From Advenella mimigardefordensis DPN7 (GTDB lineage: Bacteria; Pseudomonadota; Gammaproteobacteria; Burkholderiales; Burkholderiaceae_B): DNA of 64,000 nt. The stretch is from NCBI RefSeq assembly GCF_000521505.1, contig NZ_CP003915.1:2852001-2916000 (forward strand), written 5' to 3'. This document shows positions 8,367-16,345 of the stretch, piece after piece. The notes under the pieces are model-generated. The model was not told the DNA's origin. It searched no databases and saw nothing but the letters and a program-made list of their open reading frames with translations. Position 1 is the stretch's first letter. Each line of letters begins with the position of its first letter. Position numbers and translations under genes: made by a program.

Positions 8367-9134
8367 TTATTCAGTTGTAATTGCCACATTGCCTACCCGC
8401 AGCGAAAGTGGCCAGGTAACGCGTTTGGGTTCCTCGGCATTACCCCATTGCTCACGCAACTGTGCTTCAAAACTGACCAGAGGATTCGTACCCAATGCCT
8501 TCGTCGCCGCCTTCACTGCCGACCAGGTGGTCATGTAGCCGAAAAGGTCCGCCAGTTTCCACGAAACCTCAATCTCCAGTGCAGGGAATGCGCGCTCCTG
8601 AAACGGGAAATCCAGACCGCGATAGCCCTCTTCGACATGACGTCGCTCGGCCGGCCAGTACGGGCCAATCACCTTGTAATAAAAGTGCTGAACCAGTTCG
8701 TCAATCTCGCCTTCGACATGAAGCACGCCGTAAGTGATCAGCGCAATGGCCGCATCTGGCCGGGCAATCCGGCGCACTTCGCCATAGAATTTGTCCAGGT
8801 CCAGCCAATGGGCGGCCTGCGCCACCGTGACCAAATCCACAGACGCATCCGGCAAACCGCTGTCTTCGGCAAGCGCCGTTCGATACGTGACCCCTTGGCG
8901 CGGTTGCGCCTGCTCTATTTGCGCTGCGCTGGCGTCTGTCGCTACCACGCGCGCAAAACGTTCGGCGAGCAAAACAGAAAGCTGCCCGGTCCCGCAACCG
9001 CAATCCAAAGCGAGCTGCGTACTGGGGCTGATCCTGGCCAATTCGTCTACCAGCTGCAAGGGATAGGTTGGACGATGTGCTGCATAACTGGCCGAGCCGG
9101 TGGAAAAATGATCTTTGAAGTGAGTGTCGGTCAT
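8367..9134 (-). CDS. Class I SAM-dependent methyltransferase (UbiE/SmtA-like)
   Basis: The 255-residue protein has a Rossmann methyltransferase core. Motif I is LALDCGCGTGQLSVLLAERF, followed by the acidic VVATDAS and ALAEDSGLPDASVDLV segments. The C-terminal part resembles the trans-aconitate-type methyltransferases. The ATG at 9134 (MTDTHFKDHFSTG) is where homologues normally start, although the frame is open to 9185. It is divergent from a MarR gene, and each gene has a copy of ATTAGCACTAAT at its promoter, so MarR repression is likely. The substrate is unknown. Confidence 0.85.
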   Translation of the reverse strand: MTDTHFKDHFSTGSASYAAHRPTYPLQLVDELARISPSTQLALDCGCGTGQLSVLLAERFARVVATDASAAQIEQAQPRQGVTYRTALAEDSGLPDASVDLVTVAQAAHWLDLDKFYGEVRRIARPDAAIALITYGVLHVEGEIDELVQHFYYKVIGPYWPAERRHVEEGYRGLDFPFQERAFPALEIEVSWKLADLFGYMTTWSAVKAATKALGTNPLVSFEAQLREQWGNAEEPKRVTWPLSLRVGNVAITTE

Positions 9135-9185
9135 GATGAGCTCGAATGACGGGTTAAAAATATGGCCTGACGGTTTGCCGACCAT

Positions 9186-9347
9186 ATCCCATGCCGTGAT
9201 GAAAAATACATTAGGAAATTACATTAGCACTAATGTACCATGCTGGCACAACCTTTAAAAGAAAAATATGATCTTTGGCAGATGCGAAGTAGCAGAGAAG
9301 TCATCAGGCAATTTATCATTAGACATTTAAATTAGCACTAATATACA
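9186..9347. promoter_or_regulatory. Divergent promoter with two copies of a 12-base palindromic operator
   Basis: ATTAGCACTAAT is found at 9223-9234 (extended to ACATTAG-CA-CTAATGT, 9221-9236) and at 9331-9342, 108 bases apart. The second copy sits five bases before the first ATG of the MarR gene, where a ribosome-binding site would normally be, and the first copy lies upstream of the methyltransferase. The arrangement strongly suggests a MarR operator pair. Confidence 0.65.
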
Positions 9348-9833
9348 ATGCTGCTCATGACTTCAAAAGCGAAACCTGGGCTCGGCGAATTGCTACGTTA
9401 CGTAGGTGAATTGGTAGACGAAGGCGCAGAAGCGCAGTATCGTGCCATCAACCTCACCTACCGTGCGCGCTATACCCCTGTCATGCGCGCCCTAAAGGCG
9501 GGTGCGGAAACCATTTCCGACATTACCGCCAGCACTTATCTCACGCAGGGCGCAATCAGCCAGTCTGTCCTGCTGATGATTGAAGACGGCCTGCTTGAAC
9601 GCCACACACTGGAAGACGGACGCAAAACCGGCGTTCATCTTACCGCTAAGGGAAAAGCATTATTGAAGCGGCTGGAACAGCACTGGCAGGTCACGTTCGC
9701 AGCGATCAGCGAACTTGAAACTGAAATCGGCTTTCCGCTACTCAAGGTACTGGAGAGCACGGCATTAGCGCTTGAACGCAAGGGGTTTTCTGCCAGGCTG
9801 GAGTCTGCGAAAAGCAGCCTCGGAAAAAAATAG
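9348..9833 (+). CDS. MarR-family transcriptional regulator
   Basis: The 161-residue winged-helix protein has the MarR core ITASTYLTQGAISQSVLLMIEDGLLERHTLEDGRKTGVHLT, where the Asp-Gly-Arg wing is conserved. An ATG at 9348 and one at 9357 are both possible. No ribosome-binding site is visible because a palindromic operator occupies that position, so translation may be leaderless or weak. It probably represses itself and the divergent methyltransferase gene; the inducer is unknown. Confidence 0.85.
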   Translation: MLLMTSKAKPGLGELLRYVGELVDEGAEAQYRAINLTYRARYTPVMRALKAGAETISDITASTYLTQGAISQSVLLMIEDGLLERHTLEDGRKTGVHLTAKGKALLKRLEQHWQVTFAAISELETEIGFPLLKVLESTALALERKGFSARLESAKSSLGKK

Positions 9834-9871
9834 ATTTTTCTTTCTCGTCTCTTTTGATTATTTCTTATATT

Positions 9872-10057
9872 ATGAATGACATATCTCATGATGCTGTCAT
9901 GACAGACATATTTCGCAAAGATCCAGTCTATGCAGCCGCTCTGCTCAATGACATTCTCAATGACGGAGTGCAGACTGAACTAATGATTGTGCTGCGTCAA
10001 ATGAAACAGGCTTTTTGCGATGTACCCGAAGTAGCCGAGCTGGCAAACAAAACGTAG
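9872..10057 (+). pseudogene. Truncated HTH antitoxin-like protein
   Basis: This 61-codon open frame reads MNDISHDAVMTDIFRKDP, followed by an ALLNDILNDG...ELMIVLRQMKQAF...VAELAN segment. It matches the N-terminal half of HigA-like addiction-module antidotes, in which the helix-turn-helix continues for another 30-40 residues after ELAN. Here a TAG follows ELANKT and no shift of frame restores the missing half. There is no toxin gene beside it. It is either a remnant or a deliberately short protein; the family call rests on half a domain. Confidence 0.45.
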
Positions 10058-10100
10058 CAACACCAAACGGCGCTTTGTTATTATTTTTTATACCGGCTTT

Positions 10101-11216
10101 TTACGTACGCTCGTGAAGCCATTTCCTGTAAACCGCTTCAGTTTCACTTGCCATATATTCAATTTTCCATCGCGGGTCCTGCTCGAACATCGCCTTCGCA
10201 TTATTTCCCATTTCCTGACTGAGTTGCGCATTTGACACAAGATGATGCAGTGTTTTTTCCAGCGCTGTTATATCTTTGAGCGGAAACAGAAAGCCATTGC
10301 GTCCGTGTTCAATAATTTCGGGCACCCCGCCGATATCCGTCCCTACCAAAGGCAAGCCATAGGAACTGGCTTCAATATACGCCGTTCCCAGCGCCTCCGC
10401 TTCGGTCGCCAGCGCAAAAATGTCAAAGCCAGATAATAAATTCGGGACATCATTGCGTTGACCCAGAAGATGAATTTGATGCCCCAGCTTCGCTTCTTTT
10501 ACCTGCGCTTGCAACTGACTCAATAGCGGCTCTCCCCTGCCTGCGATCACCAGATGCACATTCGGCATCGTTTTGATGATTGGCAACGCGGCCGCAATCA
10601 ACTTGTCATGTCCTTTTGGAATACGCATATGGCCGACGGAACCGATGATGATCGCGTCTGTAGGTATGCCGAGTTCCTGGCGTATAGACGATGCCACAGC
10701 ACCATCGGGCAGGGCAACGGCAGTATAGACCAGACCCATTTTCTCGTTGCTTACACCCCTGCTCTGCAATTGGTCGCGAACGTATTGACTGATGGCAATC
10801 ACACGATGCGGCAAAATGGTGTAAGACAACAACGATCCGGGTGCTTTGCCCAAATGTCGGGTACGCACGATAAGCGGCGCACGCGCCAGACGCGCGGCCA
10901 GCGCAGCCACCACCGTATCGGTTCTGCTATGTGTGTTGACTATCTGAAATTGCCCGCGCCAGACGATTTTTCGTATTTTTTTTACACCGGTCAAGTAATT
11001 CTTCAGCCCGGCCATGGCAACCTCATGAACGACAAACCCCTGATCGCGCAGTCTGGCAATGAGATGCGCGCCAGGCTGGCAGACCGCCTCCAGATAATGG
11101 CCGCGCTCACGCATGGCCAGCATCTCTTTATAAATGCGATGCTCCTGTCCGCCGAAAGTCATCGCCGCTTCGGTATGCAAAATCTTCAACATACCCATCG
11201 TTGAACGATACGCCAT
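10101..11216 (-). CDS. Family 4 glycosyltransferase
   Basis: The 371-residue GT-B glycosyltransferase has an N-terminal acceptor domain (HTEAAMTFGGQEHRIYKEML) and a C-terminal GT4 donor domain: IIIGSVGHMRIPKGHDKLIAA, VHLVIAGRGE, then the sugar-nucleotide site ALATEAEALGTAYIEASSYGLPLVGTDIGGVPEII with its EX7E arrangement. AGGA sits four bases before the ATG. The stop of the upstream hypothetical gene abuts the ATG directly, so the pair is one transcript. No other envelope-polysaccharide genes lie near. The glycan made is unknown; cell-surface lipopolysaccharide or lipid glycosylation is a guess. Confidence 0.88.
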   Translation of the reverse strand: MAYRSTMGMLKILHTEAAMTFGGQEHRIYKEMLAMRERGHYLEAVCQPGAHLIARLRDQGFVVHEVAMAGLKNYLTGVKKIRKIVWRGQFQIVNTHSRTDTVVAALAARLARAPLIVRTRHLGKAPGSLLSYTILPHRVIAISQYVRDQLQSRGVSNEKMGLVYTAVALPDGAVASSIRQELGIPTDAIIIGSVGHMRIPKGHDKLIAAALPIIKTMPNVHLVIAGRGEPLLSQLQAQVKEAKLGHQIHLLGQRNDVPNLLSGFDIFALATEAEALGTAYIEASSYGLPLVGTDIGGVPEIIEHGRNGFLFPLKDITALEKTLHHLVSNAQLSQEMGNNAKAMFEQDPRWKIEYMASETEAVYRKWLHERT

Positions 11217-11633
11217 TTATTCCTCTCCCTGATCTGGATCACTCCAGCGCTGCCCGATAGAGAACAAATAAACGGTTGCATAGAAAACTTCCTCTTCAGT
11301 GAGTTGTCTGGCGCAATGTACGTCGCAATCCCCCTCGCTTTCTGCAGCAATAATTTTTCCACACAACCACACCCGTACCGTCCCGGACCTTGAAAGGCCC
11401 AGTTCCGCGCCCTGCTTCATCCATTGATTCAGCGATTCGGGTGGGTTTACCACGCGCACTTCGTAATGGGGATCGTCTTGGGATTTTCTGTAGTCTGGCA
11501 CACCGCGCTCAAGAGCGCCCCCCGCATCTACCAAACAAGCTCTAGCCATTGGCTTTTGCACATGAAAGAGCAAAGCTTTGAGGGCAGGCAGCGTGGCGCA
11601 AGATTCAACGGACGTGACAGGCGGGACTCTCAT
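11217..11633 (-). CDS. Hypothetical protein coupled to the glycosyltransferase
   Basis: I do not recognise this 138-residue protein. It is soluble, with no signal peptide or membrane segment. It has a basic N-terminal half, a VRVWLCGKIIAAESEGDCDVHCARQLTEEEVFYATVYLFSIGQRW tract with a CxxxC pair, and an acidic tail. The frame is open further upstream to a TTG at 11678, but the first ATG is at 11633. Its TAA directly abuts the glycosyltransferase ATG, which indicates translational coupling and a linked function. Confidence 0.6.
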   Translation of the reverse strand: MRVPPVTSVESCATLPALKALLFHVQKPMARACLVDAGGALERGVPDYRKSQDDPHYEVRVVNPPESLNQWMKQGAELGLSRSGTVRVWLCGKIIAAESEGDCDVHCARQLTEEEVFYATVYLFSIGQRWSDPDQGEE

Positions 11634-12438
11634 GGCGAATCTTTTTTTCTGAGTGACAATCGTGTATGGCCAGAACAACCTTGTTCAGGTCGGCAGCTAT
11701 CATACTTTTTGAGCCGGTGTTTGGCGTTGATTTCCATCAAGCCTGTTTTTTGTTGCCTGCGCAAACTGGCAATATTTCAGCGGAGGCGATGCCATAGACA
11801 GGCTGGCTGAGAGTGTTTATAGTTATTGATACTCTGGCCTGCCGACACGCCTAATGGCTCGATCAGTGTTCTCCTGCAGCAGTTCCTCTCAGACAGTACA
11901 AAACCCGAAATCCTGACATACATGCACAGTTCAGGACGCCACATCCTTATTTCATGCTACGAACGCATCCTCCTGCACAGTACTCAAATGTGAACCTGCC
12001 CACCTCCCCAGTAAGCCGAAAGGGTCGTACGGAAGGATCCGCCCGCGCAATATGATCTGCAATCATTTCCGCCTTGAAGCGTTCTGCGTGAGCCTGCCGG
12101 TTTTTCATCAGATCGGAGCCCTGTATTCCCTGCGCGTAGCCCGGCCGGTGTTCTACGTCGGTTGTAGTCATCTTCTGCCCGCCTGCAGTTCTCCAGCGAT
12201 CAATACCGGTTGCAGAATGGATGACGGCGCACTACCCTGACAGAAAACATGCAGTATATGTGATCAAGTCCGTTGGTTAAACAACTCTCCGGCCAGATGA
12301 CTGGGTGCGCCAATGCTCGACGCAGCAAACGTTCGTTTTTTCCGGCATGTCTGGACTGAGCGATCAGTTCTTCGACAGAGCTGGCTTAGTTGTTGCACTC
12401 TTGAGCACATGGCGCCAAATAGCCACCGCCCGTCAACA
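11634..12438. other. Long gap without a convincing gene
   Basis: About 800 bases between the hypothetical gene and the outer-membrane gene. The best open frame is on the minus strand at 11947-12171 (74 codons, MTTTDVEHRPGYAQG...). It has no clear ribosome-binding site, no recognised domain and no strong codon bias. I see no tRNA, repeat or insertion-sequence end. It may be a decayed gene or hold a small RNA. Confidence 0.4.
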
Positions 12439-13287
12439 TCAAAACCGATACGTCAAACCCAATACCGGTCCATGCAAGCGCGTGTCATACACATGTTCAT
12501 TGCGGTTGTAATTAACGTCAAGCACCTTGTACCCGGCGGAGATTGAAAAATTCTTATTGATGATGTAATTCATGGTTGCCTGTGCCGACCAGGCAAATCG
12601 AGAGCCGATGCCCATCCCCCCGATATTGGCCTGCGCCTGCATAGAGAGTTGATCTGACAGATTTGTAAAAGCGCGCACACCAAGCACAGGCTCAGCCCAG
12701 CCAAAGCTTTCCTTGTAACTGCGCGACTGTTCAAGTGCGCTGACTCTGACCTTGTTCGACACATGCCAGACGCGCAAACCTGCCAGCGCATCCAGGGTCC
12801 AATCCGGTGTGTCGACAACACGATATCCACCCAGCAGCGTCGCCGTGAACAATTTGGAATCGACCCGGCCGGCCCCGTGTATGCCCGGTGGTAGTGGCCC
12901 TATTCCCGGCAGGGGGCCAAATGACTTGTTCTCTTTCGTGTCAACGTAGGCAAGATCCCCGGACAGCACGTAGCGACCAGAGCGTGCCCAAACATCGATA
13001 AATCCACCAAACTTCAGACTATCAAGCACTTCAGAAAAAGGCTTATCAACGCCGATCGTCGGACCCCGACGAAAGGGCGAAATACGGCCGTACAGCTCTG
13101 CGGCCCACAGGTATGGGGTTATCTGCAGGGCCCGATCAGCCCGGACAGCAATACCCGGCACCTGAACTTCAGGCGGATTTGAATCCGGTTCGGTAGCACC
13201 GGCAACCGTCATTGTCGCAAGCAGCAAAATAGCGAGGGATAAGGCAGAAACAGGTGTGTTCAAGGCAGGCTCTCTAGCTTGCGGCAT
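12439..13287 (-). CDS. Outer-membrane beta-barrel protein
   Basis: The 282-residue protein starts with a signal peptide (hydrophobic ALSLAILLLATMTVAGATE). It continues with alternating amphipathic strands (ITPYLWAAELYGRIS, GRYVLSGDLAYVDT, LFTATLLGGYRVV, SISAGYKVLDVNYNR) and ends in Tyr-Arg-Phe, the aromatic C-terminus recognised by the BAM complex. It resembles uncharacterised porin-like proteins. The exported barrel is well supported; the transported substrate or role is not. It stands alone, divergent from the Ntn hydrolase gene. Confidence 0.75.
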   Translation of the reverse strand: MPQAREPALNTPVSALSLAILLLATMTVAGATEPDSNPPEVQVPGIAVRADRALQITPYLWAAELYGRISPFRRGPTIGVDKPFSEVLDSLKFGGFIDVWARSGRYVLSGDLAYVDTKENKSFGPLPGIGPLPPGIHGAGRVDSKLFTATLLGGYRVVDTPDWTLDALAGLRVWHVSNKVRVSALEQSRSYKESFGWAEPVLGVRAFTNLSDQLSMQAQANIGGMGIGSRFAWSAQATMNYIINKNFSISAGYKVLDVNYNRNEHVYDTRLHGPVLGLTYRF

Positions 13288-13438
13288 GTACCGCTGTTGG
13301 TCGCGTTCCTCTCACAGCGAAAACGCACGGATTCGACTCCGGCCTGGACAATGTTGTGCCACGCTGAAGTTTGTCAATCCAAGTATACTGTAGTTTCATT
13401 TTGAATGATTAACGAACAATTTGCCACAGGATAGATAC

Positions 13439-14503
13439 ATGTCCCGCCATCCGCATTCTCTCAAGAAGCTGTGTGTAACCATGTTACTGGCAGCCAGCAT
13501 GGCTGTTCCGTCGGTGCAGGCCTGCACCCGGTTGGTGTATCACGGTTTACAGGGTGAGGTTATCACGGCACGTTCCATGGACTGGAAGACTGATGTCGGG
13601 ACCAATTTATGGGTATTCCCCCGTGGCATGCAGCGCAACGGGGAAGCTGGACCCAATTCCATACAGTGGACCTCGAAGTACGGTAGCGTCATTGCATCGG
13701 GCTACGATATTTCTACCACAGATGGCATGAACGAAGCCGGACTGGTCGCCAATGTACTGTGGCTGGTAGAGTCCTCCTATCCAAAATACGACGGTAAGTC
13801 GCCCGGCCTGTCCATCGCTGCCTGGGCACAATACGCGCTGGATAACTTTGCAACGGTTCAGGAAGCGGTAGAAACCCTGGAAAAGCAACCCTTCACTGTG
13901 GTCACGGACAACGTGCCGGGTCAGGATCGCCTGGCCACCCTGCACCTCTCACTTTCGGATGCCTCAGGTGACAGCGCGATCATTGAATATATAGACGGCA
14001 AGCAGGTCATTCATCACAGCCGTGATTACCAGGTTATGACCAACTCGCCTATTTTCGAAAAACAGCTTGCCATGGAGGAGTACTGGAAGCAGATCGGCGG
14101 CACCGTCATGCTACCTGGCACCAATCGCGCGGCAGACCGCTACGCCCGGGCCATGTTCTACGTGAACGCCATCCCGAAAAGCGAGAAAGCGGTTGAGGCA
14201 ATTGCCAGCGTCTTTTCAGTTATTCGCAATGTGTCCGTGCCTTATGGTTTGACAACCCCGAATGAACCTAATATTTCCTCCACCCGCTGGCGCACCGTCG
14301 CCGATCATAAACGGAAGCGCTATTTTTTTGAGTCGGCGCTGACCCCTAATGTTTTCTGGATCAATCTGGAAAAAATCGATTTCTCGGAAAAAACCGGACA
14401 AGTACTCAAACTGGACCTGGGTCCCGAACAGTCAAATATATACTCAGGCATGGCCAACAGCCAATTCAGACCGGCCAAGCCATTCAAATTTCTGGGCCTG
14501 TAA
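13439..14503 (+). CDS. Periplasmic Ntn amidohydrolase (choloylglycine hydrolase / penicillin V acylase family)
   Basis: Linear C-N amide hydrolase of about 354 residues. A signal peptide (MLLAASMAVPSVQA) is followed directly by CTRLVYHGL, so removal exposes the N-terminal nucleophile Cys. Further family features are ARSMDWKTD, the STTDGMNEAGLVANVLWL segment, and VMTNSPIFEKQL, which carries the conserved Asn. AGGA precedes the ATG at 13439 by about seven bases; the frame also opens at a TTG (13421). Such enzymes hydrolyse penicillin V, N-acyl-homoserine lactones or bile-salt-like amides; which one applies here is unknown. Confidence 0.88.
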   Translation: MSRHPHSLKKLCVTMLLAASMAVPSVQACTRLVYHGLQGEVITARSMDWKTDVGTNLWVFPRGMQRNGEAGPNSIQWTSKYGSVIASGYDISTTDGMNEAGLVANVLWLVESSYPKYDGKSPGLSIAAWAQYALDNFATVQEAVETLEKQPFTVVTDNVPGQDRLATLHLSLSDASGDSAIIEYIDGKQVIHHSRDYQVMTNSPIFEKQLAMEEYWKQIGGTVMLPGTNRAADRYARAMFYVNAIPKSEKAVEAIASVFSVIRNVSVPYGLTTPNEPNISSTRWRTVADHKRKRYFFESALTPNVFWINLEKIDFSEKTGQVLKLDLGPEQSNIYSGMANSQFRPAKPFKFLGL

Positions 14504-14730
14504 ACAAGCAATATATTTGTTTCATCGAGCTGATCATGTTTTCTACACGACAATCAGCATGGCGAAACAGCTCGATGCAAATTACTTAGCTTTCTGCCTT
14601 TCCCTCCCTGTTGAATCAATTTATTCATTTGCCGTCCTCATTCAACATGGGATTAAGTTTGTTTTTGAATACGCCAACGCTGGAGTTTATACCGCTGGTA
14701 TGGATGCATTAAAATCGCCAGCAAAGATAA
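14504..14730. repeat. Inverted repeat between the hydrolase and decarboxylase genes
   Basis: CATCGAGCTG (14523-14532) and CAGCTCGATG (14568-14577) are perfect 10-base inverted arms around a 35-base loop, just after the hydrolase stop. There is no T tract after the second arm, so a simple terminator is not certain. It could also be an operator or part of an RNA leader for the decarboxylase gene. Confidence 0.4.
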
Positions 14731-16335
14731 ATGACTATTGAGAATTTCAACATGAATGTAGTTCTGAACAGTGGCGCCGATAGCGCAACAGACTCGATCA
14801 ACGAAGCGCAAACCCCGCAAGCACTGATTGACGCCCTTTTCCTTGCCAACACCACGGTCATCCGCAATAGAGTGGATGAAAGCTGCAGAACATTTTTCGA
14901 GGCATCCGATGCCATCGATGAGATGGGTATTGAAGGCATCCGCAGCAAGTTCATGCAATGTGATGCGCCCACGCAGGGAACAACGGCCGAGGCCTATCTT
15001 GACATGTTTGACAACGAAGTCCTGCCTCACTGTTCGCATCTGGCCTCGCCAAGATACCTGGGTCATATGACCTCGCCGCTTCCTCAGTTTCTTCCGGAGA
15101 TCGGACGACTGGTGCAGACGCTGAATCAAAACGTGGTCAAAATAGAGACCAGTCGCGGCCTGGCCTTTCTGGAGCGACAGGTGATTGGCATGCTGCACCG
15201 GGAAATATTCGGTGCCGATAGGCAATTCTACGAAAATCACTTGCAGGCCAGGTCCTCTGCGCTGGGCATCTTTACCAGCGGTGGCACGCTCGCCAATATC
15301 AGTGCGCTATGGACCGCAATGCGTCGGGCGGGAACGACGGGGACAGCAGAGAATTCATCACCCCATGCAGACAAGCCCGTCATCATCGGCTCGGCCCTGA
15401 TGCACTATTCCTTTGACAAGGGCGCACAGTTACTGGGCGCCGAACTGCATAAAGTGCCGGTCAACGACCACTGTCAGATAGACCTGGACGCATTACGCGA
15501 AGCCATCGACAAATACCAGCAAGCCGGCAGAAAAATTGCCTGTCTGGTTGCCATTGCCGGCACCACCGATTACGGCAGCATCGATGCATTAGACAAAATA
15601 GGTGAGATAGGCAGGCAAATTAATGCCCACGTTCATGTGGATGCGGCTTGGGGGGGAGGGCTGATTTTGAGCGAAAGCAACAAGCATCTGCTGGACGGCA
15701 TCGCGCAGGCCGATACTGTGACGATTGATGGTCATAAACAGTTGATGCTGCCATTAGGTTGCGGCATGCTGTTTTTCCGTGACCCTGCCCTGTCCCAACT
15801 GACCATGCATCACGCGCCCTATGCCGTGCGTGCTACCTCTTTTGACCAGGGCAGATTCACCCTGGAAGGCTCGCGCCCGGCAACTGCCCTGTATTTGCAT
15901 GCTGCATTACATATTATCGGCAAAAACGGCTACGACGCGCTTTTCTCAGAGAGCCTGGCGCGCGCCCGCTATATGGCGCAGGCTATCGAGGCGCGCCCCG
16001 AGTTCGAGCTGATGACTGCGCCGGTGATGAATATTCTTACCTACCGCTATATCCCTGAAAAATATCGCAATCAACACATTGACGATGCTGGCAATATCGA
16101 AATCAATCGCTTCAATATCGCCCTGCAGAAATGGCAACGACAGAAGGGAGACAGCTTTGTCTCCAGAACCTTCCGAGCCATCAATCAGTATGACAACCAG
16201 GGCCTCACACTGCTGCGCGCCGTCCTGCTCAATCCGCTCACCACCTTTGAGGATATTGATTTCCTATTGAACGATCAATTGCAGATTGCTCACCTGCTTG
16301 AAAACGAAATGGCTGGCGCGCCGGCAACGCATTAG
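14731..16335 (+). CDS. panP: PLP-dependent aspartate 1-decarboxylase, PanP type
   Basis: Group II PLP decarboxylase of 534 residues. The PLP lysine lies in VTIDGHKQLMLPLGCGM, the cofactor Asp in HVHVDAAWGGGLIL, and the substrate region in SPRYLGHMTSPLP. The length and the N-terminal extension fit PanP, an alternative aspartate decarboxylase that makes beta-alanine for pantothenate and CoA in bacteria lacking PanD. A glutamate- or tyrosine-decarboxylase role cannot be excluded from sequence alone. It is monocistronic, and its stop is ten bases from the convergent monooxygenase gene. Confidence 0.75.
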   Translation: MTIENFNMNVVLNSGADSATDSINEAQTPQALIDALFLANTTVIRNRVDESCRTFFEASDAIDEMGIEGIRSKFMQCDAPTQGTTAEAYLDMFDNEVLPHCSHLASPRYLGHMTSPLPQFLPEIGRLVQTLNQNVVKIETSRGLAFLERQVIGMLHREIFGADRQFYENHLQARSSALGIFTSGGTLANISALWTAMRRAGTTGTAENSSPHADKPVIIGSALMHYSFDKGAQLLGAELHKVPVNDHCQIDLDALREAIDKYQQAGRKIACLVAIAGTTDYGSIDALDKIGEIGRQINAHVHVDAAWGGGLILSESNKHLLDGIAQADTVTIDGHKQLMLPLGCGMLFFRDPALSQLTMHHAPYAVRATSFDQGRFTLEGSRPATALYLHAALHIIGKNGYDALFSESLARARYMAQAIEARPEFELMTAPVMNILTYRYIPEKYRNQHIDDAGNIEINRFNIALQKWQRQKGDSFVSRTFRAINQYDNQGLTLLRAVLLNPLTTFEDIDFLLNDQLQIAHLLENEMAGAPATH

Positions 16336-16345
16336 TACTGCATGC

